DNA of 64,000 nucleotides from Dendrophyllia cribrosa (GCA_024195265.1 JAJLRJ010000011.1:1624866-1688865); one strand, 5' to 3'. Positions 1 to 11,724 are shown, counted from the stretch's first letter. Program-made: numbers and translations. The notes: a model not told the origin generated them from the sequence alone.

Positions 1-859
1 GCGTCAGTGGCAGCTGCATCTGTTGGTGCGTCTTTGGCAGCTGCATCGGTTGGCTCGTCTGTGACAGCCGCATCTGTTGGTGCGTCTGTGGCAACCGCAT
101 CAGTTGGTGCGTTTGTGTCAGCCGCATCTGTGGCAGCCACATCTGTTGGTGCGTCTGTGGCTGCTACATCAGTTGTTGCGTCTGTGGCAGCGGCATCGGT
201 TGGTGCGTCTGTGGCAGCCGCATCAGTTGTTGCATTTGTGGCAGGTACATCTGTTGGTTCGTCTGTGGAAGCTGCATCTGTCGGTGCATCTGTGGCAGCT
301 ACATCTGTTGGTGCGTCTGTGGCAGGTGCATCGGTTGAAGCGTCTGTGACAGCTGCATCTGTTGGTGCGTCTGTGGCAACTGCATCGGTTTGCGCGTCCG
401 TGACCGCTGTGACAGCTGCTTTTGATGTTGTGTCTGTGGCGGAAGCATCAGTTGGCACGTCTGTGGCAGCTGCATCTGTTGGTGCGTCAGTGGCAGCCGG
501 ATCCGTTTGTGCATTTGTAGCTGCATCTGTGGTAGGTGCATCTGTTGATGCGTCTGTGACAGCGGCATCGGGTGGTGTGTCTGTAACAGCTCCATCGGTT
601 AGTTCGTCTGTGGCAGCGGCATCGGTTGATGCGTGGGTGGCAGCGGCATCGGTTGATGCGTCTGTGGCAGGTGTATCGGTTGGCGCTTCTGTTGAAGGTG
701 CTTCGGTTGGTGCATCTGTTGAGGGTGCATTGGTTGGTGCGTCTGTGACAGGTACATCGGTTGGTGCTCTTGTAGAACGTGCATCGGTTGGTGTGTCTGT
801 GGCAGATACATCAGTTTGTGGGTCTGTGGTAGCCGCATCAGTTACTGCGTCTGTGGCAG
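1..859 (-). CDS. Secreted Thr/Asp/Ala/Pro nonapeptide-repeat protein, exon 3 (partial)
   Basis: On the minus strand one frame is open from 859 to the window edge and encodes about 32 units of a nine-residue repeat with consensus ATDAPTDAA (27-bp DNA period). Roughly one residue in five is Asp and about one in four is Thr, so the product is acidic and rich in possible O-glycosylation sites. The exon starts after a plausible acceptor (intron ends gatgcag at 860-861), and its phase matches the end of exon 2 (TCA T + CT GCC). Because the frame contains no ATG, an ATG scan misses it. The plus-strand frame (ASVGASVAA repeats, ending 885) is open too, but it has no signal peptide or splice context and I regard it as a shadow. 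The exon continues beyond base 1, so length, any later domains and the C terminus are unknown. Function is not known; mucin-like or mineral-matrix roles are only guesses. Confidence 0.75.
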
Positions 860-1242
860 CTGCATCAATTATGAATTTACAATAGAAGTTCTTATACATA
901 ATAATCTTATTACATATTACAACAAGAGAATGATTCATTCTAAGCGCTCTATTCTAAGTAATATTCGACAATTATTTAGGGGTGGGTCAGTCGGATTTGT
1001 GCCGTTTTGTACCATCTTGTTTTCAATCCCCGTCTCCTTAATAGAAGACTAAACAGCAGCCTAAATAAACTTGTCCTTATTTTCTTTATAGTATCTCGAA
1101 TATTTTATACTTTTATTATATAGTTTTCTTGTAGCTTAACTTTTTACTGTATTTTATTGTTGTAGTTTAGATTCTAATTGATGGCCACTACACTAGTTTG
1201 TCAGTCCCCAACTGTTACGTGTAGTTTCCCTCTGGAAATAAA

Positions 1243-1249
1243 GTTATTA

Positions 1250-1290
<41 letters not shown>
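1243..1290. repeat. (ATT)n microsatellite
   Basis: About 16 uninterrupted ATT units lie in the intron between exons 2 and 3 of the repeat-protein gene, immediately downstream of a plus-strand aataaa. Confidence 0.95.
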
Positions 1291-1311
1291 GTGGAATTCA
1301 TTTGTACTTAC

Positions 1312-1359
1312 ATGAAGGTGTCTCCTGAGCCTGAGCCCACTGTACTCCGGCTATCACAT
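1312..1359 (-). CDS. Repeat-protein gene, exon 2 (signal peptide C-terminal half)
   Basis: This is a 48-bp exon bounded by a cttacag acceptor and a gtaagt donor. Joined to exon 1 it encodes YVIAGVQWAQAQETPS, which completes a signal peptide with a likely cleavage after the AQA motif. It is nearly identical to the second exon of the CUB receptor gene at 30746-30793 (YVMVGVQWAQASVSSS). Length and both splice phases are the same in the two genes, which supports it as a real exon. Confidence 0.85.
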
Positions 1360-1389
1360 CTGTAAGAGGCATGTGAACATGGGCTGATT

Positions 1390-1588
1390 AATAGGCCATT
1401 TCCGAGTTGACTTTAGCCTATCTATCAAAGCGAGGCTAGGTGCGAAACCTTTCATATGAAGATGAGTTTTCATTCACATGCAAATAAGTTATATTTGCAT
1501 GTGAATGAAAACTCATCTTCATATGAAAGGTTTCGCACCTAGCCTCGCTTTGATAGAGAGGCTAAAGGCAACTCGGAAATGGCCTATT
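1390..1588. mobile_element. Near-perfect palindromic foldback MITE
   Basis: Two arms of about 95 bp (from aataggccatttccgag on the left to ctcggaaatggcctatt on the right) are inverted copies of each other, separated by only a few bases around 1488-1491. The only obvious differences are a few bases near the outer third. There is no coding capacity. It lies in intron 1 of the minus-strand repeat-protein gene. Confidence 0.85.
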
Positions 1589-2195
1589 CTTAGGATGTTT
1601 TATTGCTATGTTTGTTCTTTATAATCAAGCTTTTTTGTTGTTGATGTAAAAAACTTCGTACATTCCATGTGTTTGCTGCTTTTGTAACCGTAAAAATTCA
1701 ATTTTAACGAAAACTGTAACACAAATTAAACTCGACACATTCAACTCCGGACAATGGCGACTGCACCTCCATGATTACTACTTTCTTAATTTATCAATAA
1801 TTTGAATACCAAAATTTTGGCAAGTATTTTTATCGAGTGGTTGCAAAAGCAACCAATCAATATTGTCAGATTCCAGTGGTATACGTGCGACAGATTCGTG
1901 GCCTACTAGAGAAAACTCACCGCAACGGGTTATGTCGTTAGCAGTTCCAACGCAGGGCAAGTCACGATACACTGATCTGATGCAACAGCAAATGTTGATG
2001 TCTGATGTTAGCAAATAAAGATTTTCCAGTTGAATTGTCTACGTTGTAGCTAAATTGATTCCAACGCGAGGCGTATGAGCAAGAATGAGACAAACAATAC
2101 TTTACGTGGCTTTCGAGGCAACTGGACTCTTTTGTTGAGGTTCGATCGTTTGTGGGTGACCATTGAAAATGGTTTGCGTGTTGTTGTATTTAAAT

Positions 2196-2546
2196 CCCGG
2201 GGGGTACTCCCTTATATACGCTATATAGGTATGTGCCGCCCGATAGGGTAGGGTTTTTTTAGGAGCTCAGTCCTTAAATAGGGTATCCGTTTTGGTATTT
2301 TTGGTATTATGATCCTTAGATATTCCTTAGATATCCACCCCAACGCGCAAAACGAAAAAGATATGGTCTGTTAAAACTGTACTACACGCCTAAATGTACG
2401 TTTTAAAGTTTAACAAAACGATTTTAAAAGGACGTCAAATCTCCATTTTCTACCCATAAATAGGATCAGGGTTTGAGAGCCATGGCGGCACACACCTACC
2501 TAAATTGTCGGAAGTACCCCCCCCCCCCCCCCCCCCCGCGCGCTGG
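2196..2546. mobile_element. hAT-like MITE with G-run and C-run ends
   Basis: It starts cccggggggtactccc and ends in a 21-base C run followed by gcgcgctgg, so the ends are roughly inverted. It is flanked on both sides by atttaaat, an 8-bp duplication as expected for hAT transposition. The interior is non-coding. The family assignment comes from duplication length only. Confidence 0.6.
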
Positions 2547-2938
2547 ATTTAAATCCGCTGAGTCATTCCCTTTACTGAATTTGGCAAAGTAAATCACCTT
2601 CTTCGTTTGCATGCGTTTCGTAGATGATTTCGTACATCGCTATCTACATCTTTGAAATTTGCTGGCTGATATTATATTTGTTGCGAAGCGGAACGATTGC
2701 GTGTCTGGTTTCACACTCCCCCCCCCCCCCCCCCCCCCCACCCCCTCCCCTTTATTCCTTCCCCCATGAGACGAGTGTGGTTTGGGAGAATAGAATAGAT
2801 AACTTCATTTCTACACGGTATTTCCATCAGCTTAGATTAAATTCCTTAACGCACGCAATTATGGCGACGTTTTCTAGGTCCGTAGAGTAATTAATTTCTT
2901 CGTTTCTTTAAAGGGACACTGTCACGGGTTGACATGCG

Positions 2939-2939
2939 C

Positions 2940-2971
<32 letters not shown>

Positions 2972-2990
2972 GTCGGGCGAGGTTAGTCGA
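2939..2990 (+). repeat. 5S rRNA-like fragment (possible SINE3 head)
   Basis: The stretch contains ctcgtccgatc, cgaagttaagc and gtcgggcgaggttagt in the order and spacing of the central part of eukaryotic 5S rRNA, which includes the internal pol III promoter. The flanking 5S arms are not recognisable, so it is not a functional gene. A 5S-derived SINE or a 5S pseudogene are the options. The sequence just downstream (2990-3040) recurs inverted near 3988-4030. Confidence 0.55.
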
Positions 2991-3245
2991 GATAGGCCGG
3001 ACGAAAAAGTAATCACTGCGAGCTGCTGCGAGCATCCGTTCGTTCCTTCGACCAAGCCGCTGTCCAGCGCCGTGGACGAATAAATTAACGTTGAACCGTT
3101 GTTTAGCCTCTTGCGCATGCACTCATCGACGTAACTGCTGCGTTTAGTGAGCCCGCTATGCAATAATCAAAATGGCGTCCAGGCTTAGTAATGCGCACTA
3201 CATTCCTCCGTGATGGTACATTTCGTTGTAATCTGCTGTGCATCT

Positions 3246-3396
3246 ATAGGTGGTTTTCATGTTACGTCATCGCCGCCATGCTGGTGGACATAAACAATAG
3301 TTCTCTCATTAGCTCCTTTTGTTCGTCCACCAGCATTTGTTCGTTTCACTATTGTTATCTCATGTCTCTAGAGATTGATTGCAAACCACCTATTAT
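3246..3396. mobile_element. Short TIR element (ataggtggttttca ends)
   Basis: The left end ataggtggttttcatg is the inverse of the right end gattgcaaaccacctat. Inside is a second inverted pair around gtccaccagcat. Part of the sequence (gttacgtca, cgccgccatg) also appears in the foldback at 9666-9790, which suggests one family. Confidence 0.5.
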
Positions 3397-3405
3397 GATC
3401 TGTTT

Positions 3406-3799
3406 CGAAAACGCCGACTTTTCACGCCATAAATTGCTCGTCAGAAGCGAAACAAATTCGATAGAACATCTTTTTAAAGTTTTTCAAAGTTACAAACGTC
3501 GAAAAAATGACTAAATAGCGCAAAAGTTTTTTTAAATTATGATAGCGTGATAAGCGCGCGCATAGTACAGCTCGATGTAAACAAATCGTTCAAACAAACA
3601 AAACCAGAAAAGAAAAACGCCGACTTTTCACGCCATAAATTGCTCGTCAGAAACGAAACAAACTCGATAGAACATCTTTTTAAAGTTTTTCAAAGTTACA
3701 AACGTCGAAAAAATGACTAAATAGCGCAAAAGTTTTTTTAAATTATGATAGTACAGCTCGATGTAAACAAATCGTTCAAACAAACAAAACCAGAAAAGA
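3406..3799 (+). repeat. Direct tandem duplication, two copies of about 200 bp
   Basis: 3406-3609 and 3614-3799 are almost identical (from gccgacttttcacgcc to caaaaccagaaaag). The second copy lacks about 20 bases containing gcgtgataagcgcgcgca. No coding capacity; intronic. Confidence 0.9.
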
Positions 3800-5091
3800 T
3801 CGTATTGAATACAGTGTTATTTAATCTGCCAAACTTGACAAAGTAATCAAAATTTTCGCCCTTCCTTTGAAGATAATTTTAAGTTTCCGGGAAATAGTTT
3901 TCCCGCGAAACAAGGGGGATCGGGAACTACGTCAAACGCATCACGTGGGGCGTCATGTGGCTGCGCATGCTCGATAGAAAAGCTAACGGATGCTCGCAGT
4001 GGTTACTTCTTCGTCCGGCGAAGATCGGCGCAAAAGAATCCACTTCTCGCAGGGTACCAGGCCCATAGACTACTCGCTGTCCCTTTTCTGTCAGGCAAGC
4101 GGGCGAGCTAATCACGAAAACAAAGCTCGGCGTGACTAGACGCGTGATGGCGTGACCCGGCGTGACTAGAGCGAGCGAATGAGCCTCTTCACTAATACGA
4201 GTCGCATTACTTCTGTTACTTTCGCTCGCTCGGATCGGTCGATCGATCGCCGATAGCGTGATCACAGGCACCCCAAGCTCAGTATGACTGTCGGTTACGT
4301 GTGGTATAGACTGCAAAACAGTCTGTATTTTTGCGCGAGTCCTCCGAAAAAAATGCGCGATCGAAAAGATCTGGAGCGAGTGTGGATACGTGGAAAGTCA
4401 CCTTATTGAATTAATGCCTAAATTTCGCTTTATTAAGCGTTTGAAATCTACGTTATTTTCCCCATACAAAGTCTTATAAAGCGCTCAAATTTTAAAAACG
4501 GTCGCCGTGTATGTAACCCAATATCGCTTTCTTCAAAGTGTCACTTCCCGTCTCCCACACCGCTAATAATAAATCCTTCGCTTTCTCGTGACGTGAGCTT
4601 GGGCCGCCTGTGGCTCGACATCCAGAAATGGCCGGACTGCTAGCAGTGTATTATAATTAGTGAAACGAGTGGCATTGGGCAAAACAAACAATATTGATGA
4701 GATAAGAGGAAAAGCAAAAACTCCTTCTGTGATGGCCGTGGGTAAAATAAACAAACACAAATCGGAAATAACCTTTAATACAACGGAAAACATTGTGGAG
4801 CCAAAACAAACCTGTACTAAACGTTTTCTCTTAACTTTGCTGGTGTAGCTGTGATTGAATATCAAAAATGTATCATGATGGGAATGTTGAAACTATTAGG
4901 AGCCACCTTAACCTATTCTGCCTATTGTTTTCTGCCGTTCTCTAATAATGAGAACAAGTACTTAATGAAAGGGAGCATTACCGAAGGTGCACACCCTGTG
5001 CTAATTGTGGACACGTAATCTAAATATAAAATAAAATATTACCTGTTCAAGACTTAAAGGTTATTACAGAGGGCACGATTACGACAGTCGT

Positions 5092-6175
5092 TGTCCAATA
5101 AAGTTACACTAAAATGGATTAAGCAGTATGCGTCGATCGTAAACGGATAAAAAACGAAAAGCTACAAATCAACTGTATTTATACAAAGATATGTCTCTAT
5201 AGCTGGTTTCAGCGTCTGACCCCATAAGCACCGAAAAGCCCAAAATAATTACTGTTTAAAAAAATTCTCTTAATGCTAACTGCGGCAAAAATAATGCAAA
5301 CCTAATTCTAAAACTACCCATCCAATTGAAAGTGCATTATTATTAACTCATTACACTGGTGAAGCATTCAAGGCTATCGACAAAACAAATGGTCTAAAAA
5401 CATCGTAACCCTCCCGAAAATCTCGTTTCGAAAATTGCGGACCCAAAATAGAGCACAGAACTCGTGACCCTTGTCCCAAACATAGAAAAACACGCACAGA
5501 TAGACAGAGTCCGTGGAATGCAGGCAAAGTTACACTAAACATGGATCAAACAGTATGCGCCGTAAACAGAAAGCAGAAGAGGAAAAATAAACAAATTAAC
5601 GGAATTTTTATCTTAAGAGCTAGTCTCAGCATCTGACCTCATCAACACTGAAAAATCTCAAATAATATAAAATACATATTCGTAACATTAGAAGTGAAGC
5701 ATTCGAGGCAATTGACAAAACAAAATGGGCTAAAAACATCCATCGTAACCCTCTGTAAAATCTAGTTTTAAAAATTGCGGACCCAAAATAGCGCACCCTT
5801 TTCGTGATCCTTCAGCGAAACACGCACAGACAGACAGAGTCCGTGGAATGCAGACAAAGTTACACTTAAAATGCCTGGATTAAAGTGTATATGCGTCGTA
5901 AACGGAAAGGACAAGAGGAAAAACAAACAAATTAACCTGCTTAACTGTATTTTTATCTTTAGATCAGAGCTAGTCTCAGCATCTGACCTTATCCTGAAAA
6001 GTCTAATATAATTACTCTTTAATGAGTCTCGATAACATACTTGCAATATAAACTATGGCAAAAACGACGGAAAGCTTCCAAAGGTCATGACAAAAATTTT
6101 GGCTAAAAACAGCGTAACGCCGTGCTCCATAAAATCTAGTTTAAAAAGTTGTGGTTTTCCTCAAAATGACGAACA
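5092..6175. repeat. Diverged tandem repeat, about three units of 320-430 bp
   Basis: Landmarks recur in order three times: aaagttacactaaa..atgg, a gtatgcg(t/c)cg..gtaaac block, a ctggt(t/c)tcagc(g/a)tctgac block, and ggctaaaaaca..cgtaac. In units two and three a cacgcacaga(t/c)agacagag segment is also conserved. Short ORFs across it are degenerate. It sits in intron 1 of the repeat-protein gene. Confidence 0.7.
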
Positions 6176-6203
6176 AAAACTCGTGACTCTCCTCTCAAAC
6201 ATA

Positions 6204-6229
6204 CCCCCCCCCCCCCCCCCCCCCCCCCC
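6204..6229. repeat. C homopolymer
   Basis: A run of about 26 C. It is one of many long C or G runs in the window; others lie at 2517-2537, 2718-2739, 8026-8041, 10178-10198, 18517-18554, 19560-19582, 32532-32555, 35078-35103 and 51984-52010. Confidence 0.95.
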
Positions 6230-6543
6230 TACCCTCCCAGCGGGAGGCTGAAATCGAGCCTAAGTGCACAGCCCACGCGCCACCATTAAAATAATGACCA
6301 GTCTTAAATCAAACCTTAGCGATGCAAAACCGAGACATAAACTACCGTATTTTATTACAAGCACGAGATATCAGTTCGGTGAAAGGGTCATTGAAATTTC
6401 GTAAGTGGGACCATTCAGCAAGGTGTGAAAAAATGAAGTGATGAATCATCTTTCATCAAAATGAATAATCTTTCCAGTGATGACGTTTGTCGGTTCGTAG
6501 TTTGTCCAACGTGAAAAAAGGGAAACTTTTAGTAAATACTTAC

Positions 6544-6592
6544 AGAAAGTCAGGACGGCTATGGTCAGTGCAAGACGTTTGTTCTTCTCCAT
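6544..6592 (-). CDS. Repeat-protein gene, exon 1 (start codon and signal peptide)
   Basis: 49 coding bases encode MEKNKRLALTIAVLTF plus one base of the next codon, then a gtaagt donor. The ATG sits 9 bases inside an exon that starts at 6601 after a pyrimidine-rich acceptor (ctcatttttttag), so a non-coding 5' leader exon must lie upstream. The Lys/Arg N-region and hydrophobic core are typical of a secretory signal. The receptor gene has the paralogous exon at 31148-31196 (MERNKKVILSLLTLTS), with the same length, phase and acceptor spacing. The intron to exon 2 is about 5.2 kb and full of repeats. Confidence 0.85.
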
Positions 6593-7601
6593 TTAGTCAA
6601 TCTAAAAAAATGAGAGACAAGAGAAAGATCTGGCACAAGGACAATTGGTGAACAAGTAAGATACGGGCAATGGAAATGTTTAGGTCATGTTTTAAGAATG
6701 TCACCAGATAAGAACCCCAAAATCGTACTAACATAGGAACTCGAGACTGCAGCCAGAGACAGAACAACTTGGAGGAGGAGGATTGGTGTCCCTATTTCAG
6801 GACAAAGAGGATAGATGATATAGATGATGATGAAAGGAACAACAGGAATTGGTGCCGACCAATAATACTGCTTACATTGTATTACATGTATGTCCGGCAC
6901 CGACGTGGTACCGTCGAGACTCTCTTGAGCCGGGATTATGAAAAATATCTTACAAGCATTTTGCCGATCTTCTATTAGCCCTTTTAAACACCCAAGAGTG
7001 TAAAAAAAAATCAAAATTCAAGAACAATACCAAATTTCGTTTTATAAAATATTGAAAAACAAATGGTACCATGCAAAAGTACTGTAGAAGAGGTTTCATT
7101 TGAATGGTCACACCATAGGATTTCGTCCATAGACTCAAAAGTTAGAACTACACTACATGTCTCCATAATTGACTCTGGGAGGGAAAGGGTTAGATGTCAA
7201 CCAAAAGCAATGAAACATTTGCAATGAGATTTACATCGAAGCTATATCTGCAACCATTCTGGTTTGTTTTCTGCACGCATTTTAATTTTCAAGTTCGAAA
7301 GACATCCATTCCTCCGCATTTATGATCCAAAACGTTTGATTGAAATTAAAAGATAAAAATCCGAGACGCGGTCATTGGGTACTCAGCGCGATCAGTTATC
7401 TCCTTCTTAAGAACATTTCCGGCTGGAGATGTGAAGAATGTACTTTTGGAAATCATCCGCTATATTCTAAACACGTAAATAGTTTTTCTTAAAGTAATTA
7501 AGTTTTCGTAATCTTTAATTATTAAGCTTTCAGAATATATATAGGATTTTATTGAGGCACAGAGCAATAAAGGCGCAAAAGCAAAGTGGTGTTTTGGAGT
7601 A

Positions 7602-8010
7602 ACCTTATACTCCTGTAGGTACTTGGTGTATCCCTGATCATAATGTATGGTACTTCATGTATCCCTTATTGTAATGTATTTAGATATATTGCAGTGTAAT
7701 TTAGGGTCGGATTACAGTATCTAGAGTTGAAACACTGATTTTAGTATTTAGGTTTAAGCACTGATTCCAGTATTTCCAGTGTATCGAAAGGGTTAGTTGT
7801 TATATATATAGTCTGGGATGGCAGCATATTATCTTATAGTTTCCGGCAGCTAGTCCTCGGTGGTGTAGTGGATAGTGTGCATGGAGCAGATCATACGGCC
7901 CGGGTTCGATTCCCTATTCTGCTGTTTTTATTTTCTTTTTCTACTGAAATAAAAACTAAGTGTTCAAATACAAAATAATAAGGGATACACCAAGTACATA
8001 CCCTTATACC
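7602..8010. mobile_element. TIR element carrying a tRNA-like segment
   Basis: Ends near ccttatactcctgtaggtac and tacttggtgtatccct at 7602-7640 are inverted at 7978-8010 (agggatacaccaagtacat, cccttatacc). Inside, 7855-7923 has pol III box A-like tggtgtagtggatag and box B-like gggttcgattccc at tRNA spacing, but the acceptor arms pair poorly. Either a SINE inserted in a MITE or a composite element. Confidence 0.55.
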
Positions 8011-8620
8011 TTACGCAGCCCCGCTGGGGGGGGGGGGGGGGCAGTGCTCTGATCTGAGTCATTCAAACATAGCTGGGGGGAGGGGGTGGCAAAACACTAT
8101 ACACGTTTGAGATATTTTTAAATATTAGAGAGAATTTATATAGATAGATTATTATTATTATTACTATTGTTATCATTGTGAAATGAAGAATTTACTGTTT
8201 AAATAAAGCTGCCCTATCTTATCCTAGATGTAAGTTCAACGCCCCCTCCCTCCCCCCCCCCCCCTCCCCCGGAATGAAGGAGGGTTGGGAGCTCGATGCT
8301 GATTTTTTTACCGCTTTGCTTTTTAACTGATTTTCATCGCTTGGAACGATTTACAAAATAAAAAAACACAAAGATAAGCATATGCGGCAGGTCAAGAATT
8401 CTTATTTCTCCGTTAAACACGGAGCTCGAATCAAGCACAGCTGCAAGCACAAGGATTAAACTTGTTGAATGTGTTTGGGCTGAGATCGCCAGCGTCCGCT
8501 CCTTTACCTTATATCGCCGAAGCAATCTCTTTTGCCTGCATTTTCGCTTCTGTCATTCGAAAAAACTAGGCTTAGCTGATTTCTTATCATTGAGTCTAGT
8601 AAAATCGAGTCATTTCTTAC

Positions 8621-8720
8621 CTGTAAATTTTCGCAATATTGATACGGACGCACAAGCTCTCACTTGATGTGGCAACGAGACGAACAAGGTATCACAAGAA
8701 TGTTTTCTCAGCTTTATTTA
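8621..8720 (-). other. Candidate 5' leader exon / promoter region of the repeat-protein gene
   Basis: A splice donor (ttacag, then gtaagaaatg) is preserved at 8620/8621. The flanking sequence matches two other places in the window, around 32312 and 34585, where the same donor context (taagaaat) recurs, followed upstream by a shared stretch ending in (a/t)aaaagaatg or its equivalent. The position suits the non-coding first exon required by the acceptor at 6602. The 5' end is arbitrary because no start site can be read. Confidence 0.5.
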
Positions 8721-9665
8721 ATGATCCTTGAAAAATATAATACGCCTTTCATAATTATAAGAGAATCCTCCTAATTTGTTATAAAATATCAAAGAGATCC
8801 TGTTTAGTGATCCAAGACATCCTGACAAGTCTAGCCAAACATAATACTGTTTTCAACGATTTTAAGCCTTTCAATCAGCGAGCTAAACTGCGGTATGACT
8901 CGGGCATGGTAAAAGATTTAATACGTGCAGCCTGTGGTCATAATCCTAAAGTGTGAACATTTGAATGAGCGATATTGAGCAGTACCTTTCTGTTGCGCAT
9001 GTTTCACTCCCAGGGTCAATTGCGGTCGTAGTGTAACGTTTTCGTCTGTGGACGAAATATTATGATGTGACCATTAAAATAAAACCTCTTCAGCAGTAAT
9101 TTTGCATGGTACCATTTGTTTTTCAATATTTTACAGAAAAAAATTTGGGATTTTTATTGAATTTTCATTTCTGGCGCTGTTGGGAGTTGAAGGGTTAAGT
9201 GAAGTGCTGGCACATCGATTTTCTGTAATGTTTTTTCAGTTGTTATCACTTATATTGTTAGCCCCCGAAGAAGCTTTGTTTTGCATTATTATATTAGACT
9301 TTAGTTCTATTTTATTTTATTTTATTTTGTTTCTGTTTTTCTGTCGTAAGGATCAGTTTTAATTTGTCGTTTCTTTTGTTTCATTTTCGTGACTCTTGGT
9401 CAGACATCGTGCGTAATTCAACAAACTGACTTTGATTGTACTCGAAATGCTCTACTGAACAACACTGAGTGAAAAATATCAAGTGATGATTTCTTGAAGA
9501 AAGAACCAATCGTAATCAGCCCTTGTCTTTACAAGGCACAAGGGAAGAACTTGAAAAAATGTGGTCAATTTTATCAAGTTGCAATCTATTTCCATCCTGA
9601 CCATAGGAAGCCCAAAGACAATCTATTAATTAATTGCTTTGCTGTACATATGTTTTATAGCTTTG

Positions 9666-9790
9666 CAACGGTATGGGTGGCTTTCACGTTACGTCACGGC
9701 GGCCATGTTGGTGCATACCTACAAAAGAATTTTAATGAATTTCTTTTCATGTGCACCAACATGGCTGCCATGGCCTTTGTCATTTGAGTC
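9666..9790. repeat. Imperfect inverted repeat (foldback)
   Basis: The left arm ggcggccatgttggtgcat pairs with the right arm tgcaccaacatggctgcc across a short AT-rich loop. No coding potential. Confidence 0.7.
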
Positions 9791-9849
9791 CCACAGGACT
9801 GAAGGTCACGTGATATTACCCCTTCAAGCCCTACAAGGTGGTTCTAATT

Positions 9850-10085
9850 TTTGAGTCTGTAAATGACTATTCAAATGAAAGGTGGTTCTAACTTTTGATA
9901 GGGTACTCGCCTCCCGGGATCGACCACTAATGTGTCCCGGGTTCGATTTCCAGACTCGACGCTATGTGTCTCTCGTTGGAGAGGGGTGCGGGTGGAGACT
10001 AAATGCGGCCCAAAGTGTATGTTATGGGATCAGCCCTCTAGTCTGATATCGGGATAAAGATTTTTGCATTTTGGTATGAAATAAG
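9850..10085 (+). repeat. tRNA-related SINE-like sequence
   Basis: A clear box B (cccgggttcgatttcc) follows a weaker box A region. The downstream body (ggagaggggtgcgggtgg and following) has no coding potential. Just upstream is a degenerate piece of the roughly 110-bp dispersed repeat (ttgagtctgtaaatgac). Confidence 0.4.
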
Positions 10086-11724
10086 AAGGGAAATTTTTGA
10101 GAGTTCAAAAAAGTGTTTTGATGTGAAATGGGTAATTGTTTCAAGAAGTGCGCAAGGAGACACGGGACACTAACACGCCCCCCCCCCCCCCCCCCCCCGA
10201 CAGGTTTTTCCCATCACCTAAAAATTCCTAATTCCTAATCGACCTGATACTGCTGTCCTTTATTAAAATTACGCGCTACACCGGTGCTGTTTATATTCTA
10301 AAGGGACGCTGTCCCGCCGAACTCAGAACAAAATTTCGCTTTTCTTATTTCATGTTTTTTTTTTACTAAATGCCACCAAATATACAACTAAATTGGATAA
10401 AAAGATTACAATGAGCAAAACAGACAGAAGCAGCAGTTTCGAGGTAAAGTGTAGGATTGCAAGGATGGAAGTGAATTACATTTCATCAAATTTGGTTTCG
10501 TGACAGGCGATCAAGAAAACAAAATTGTCATTCTTGTGAAATTTTGACATTTTTAGGTATTATTTTCTCACTTTAGTTAATATTTCTTTGCGTATTTTCC
10601 TTTTATTTCAAGATAATAAAGCAAGCTTAAAGCAAACTCCTGGCCATAATCATGAAAACATCAGTTGGGGCATTGTCCCTCCCCGCGCATGCTCTCTAAG
10701 GGGAGTGAGAGTTTAGCATGGCTAATCCTCACCAAAAGGAAGTCAAAATGTAACCACAGTTTTGGCTTATTTTACCGTGCAAAACGATCTTTAAGAAGTA
10801 AAAACATAAACGAAGCCAAAAAAGAAACATCATGCAAACTTGTCGGCGCGTCCGATGAAATCTTATTCTCAAGCCTTAAGTCTCGAGCTTAAAGATGTCA
10901 CGAGGATTTGGCTGTTTTTTTTTTTATGGTCAAAAATTTGCTAAAGTTTCTGATAAGTACCTTCAGTCATGCAAACATTTTTGTTTGAACCTAGAAATAA
11001 AGATGTAAAATGAATTCTTAAAAGGAGAACGAGTCACAACAATTTTCATCGGCTTTTCAAAGACACAGGTAAACAACTAGAAAAATTTAGTCTAAACGTT
11101 TTCAGTTGTAATCCCTTTTCATCCTGGCCATCCGCCGTTAAATTCGTACATTAACTAATTAAGTAACTATTAACAAAACTGGACCATTATTTTTACATTT
11201 CCTTTGATACAAATACGTGTTTTTGCTTTTCAAATAGACACCACAATCTGGTGACACAGCTTAAGTTTGCCTGCTGGCTGGTGGGATTATATTAAAGTTG
11301 GGATTTGTCATCCCAAAAATAAGCACAAATTAACAAATCACAGACACAAAAATCCTTCCTTCCGGGGCTTATACTAAATTCCAGAAAACTGTTAAAGTTT
11401 TTAGTACTCTTTGGGTTTTTACTGGAGACAACAACAGTCTAGTTTCTTTTAAAAGAAAGCGCGTTGTACATTTTTATGCATGTTCATTTTGTTTTCTTAA
11501 TTGTTTATGTTGATTGAACGCCAAACCCTTCTTGAAACGCCGAAATTCCTTCCAATAATAAGCTTGCCCGAAAATGAGCCCACAAAAAGTCCTTTCAACG
11601 AATATTTTAAACCAGTGCTGATCTTTCGTAATTTTATATTATTCGCACTTGGCCAAAGTTTTGGCAGCAAGGCCACAAATACCCCACAAATACAATTACA
11701 AAGGGGAATTAAAAAACTGCGAGG

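Noticed and set aside
7..885. Plus-strand 292-residue ASVGASVAA repeat ORF
   Set aside because: It is the reverse of a 27-bp repeat whose minus frame joins in phase to a signal peptide; the plus strand offers no start context, signal or splice support.
7855..7923. Functional tRNA gene
   Set aside because: Box A and B are present but the acceptor stems do not pair and it lies within an inverted-repeat element.
9102..9362. Small hydrophobic plus-strand ORF
   Set aside because: AT-rich, Phe/Leu/Ile-rich composition typical of random open frames; no homologous motif or splice context.
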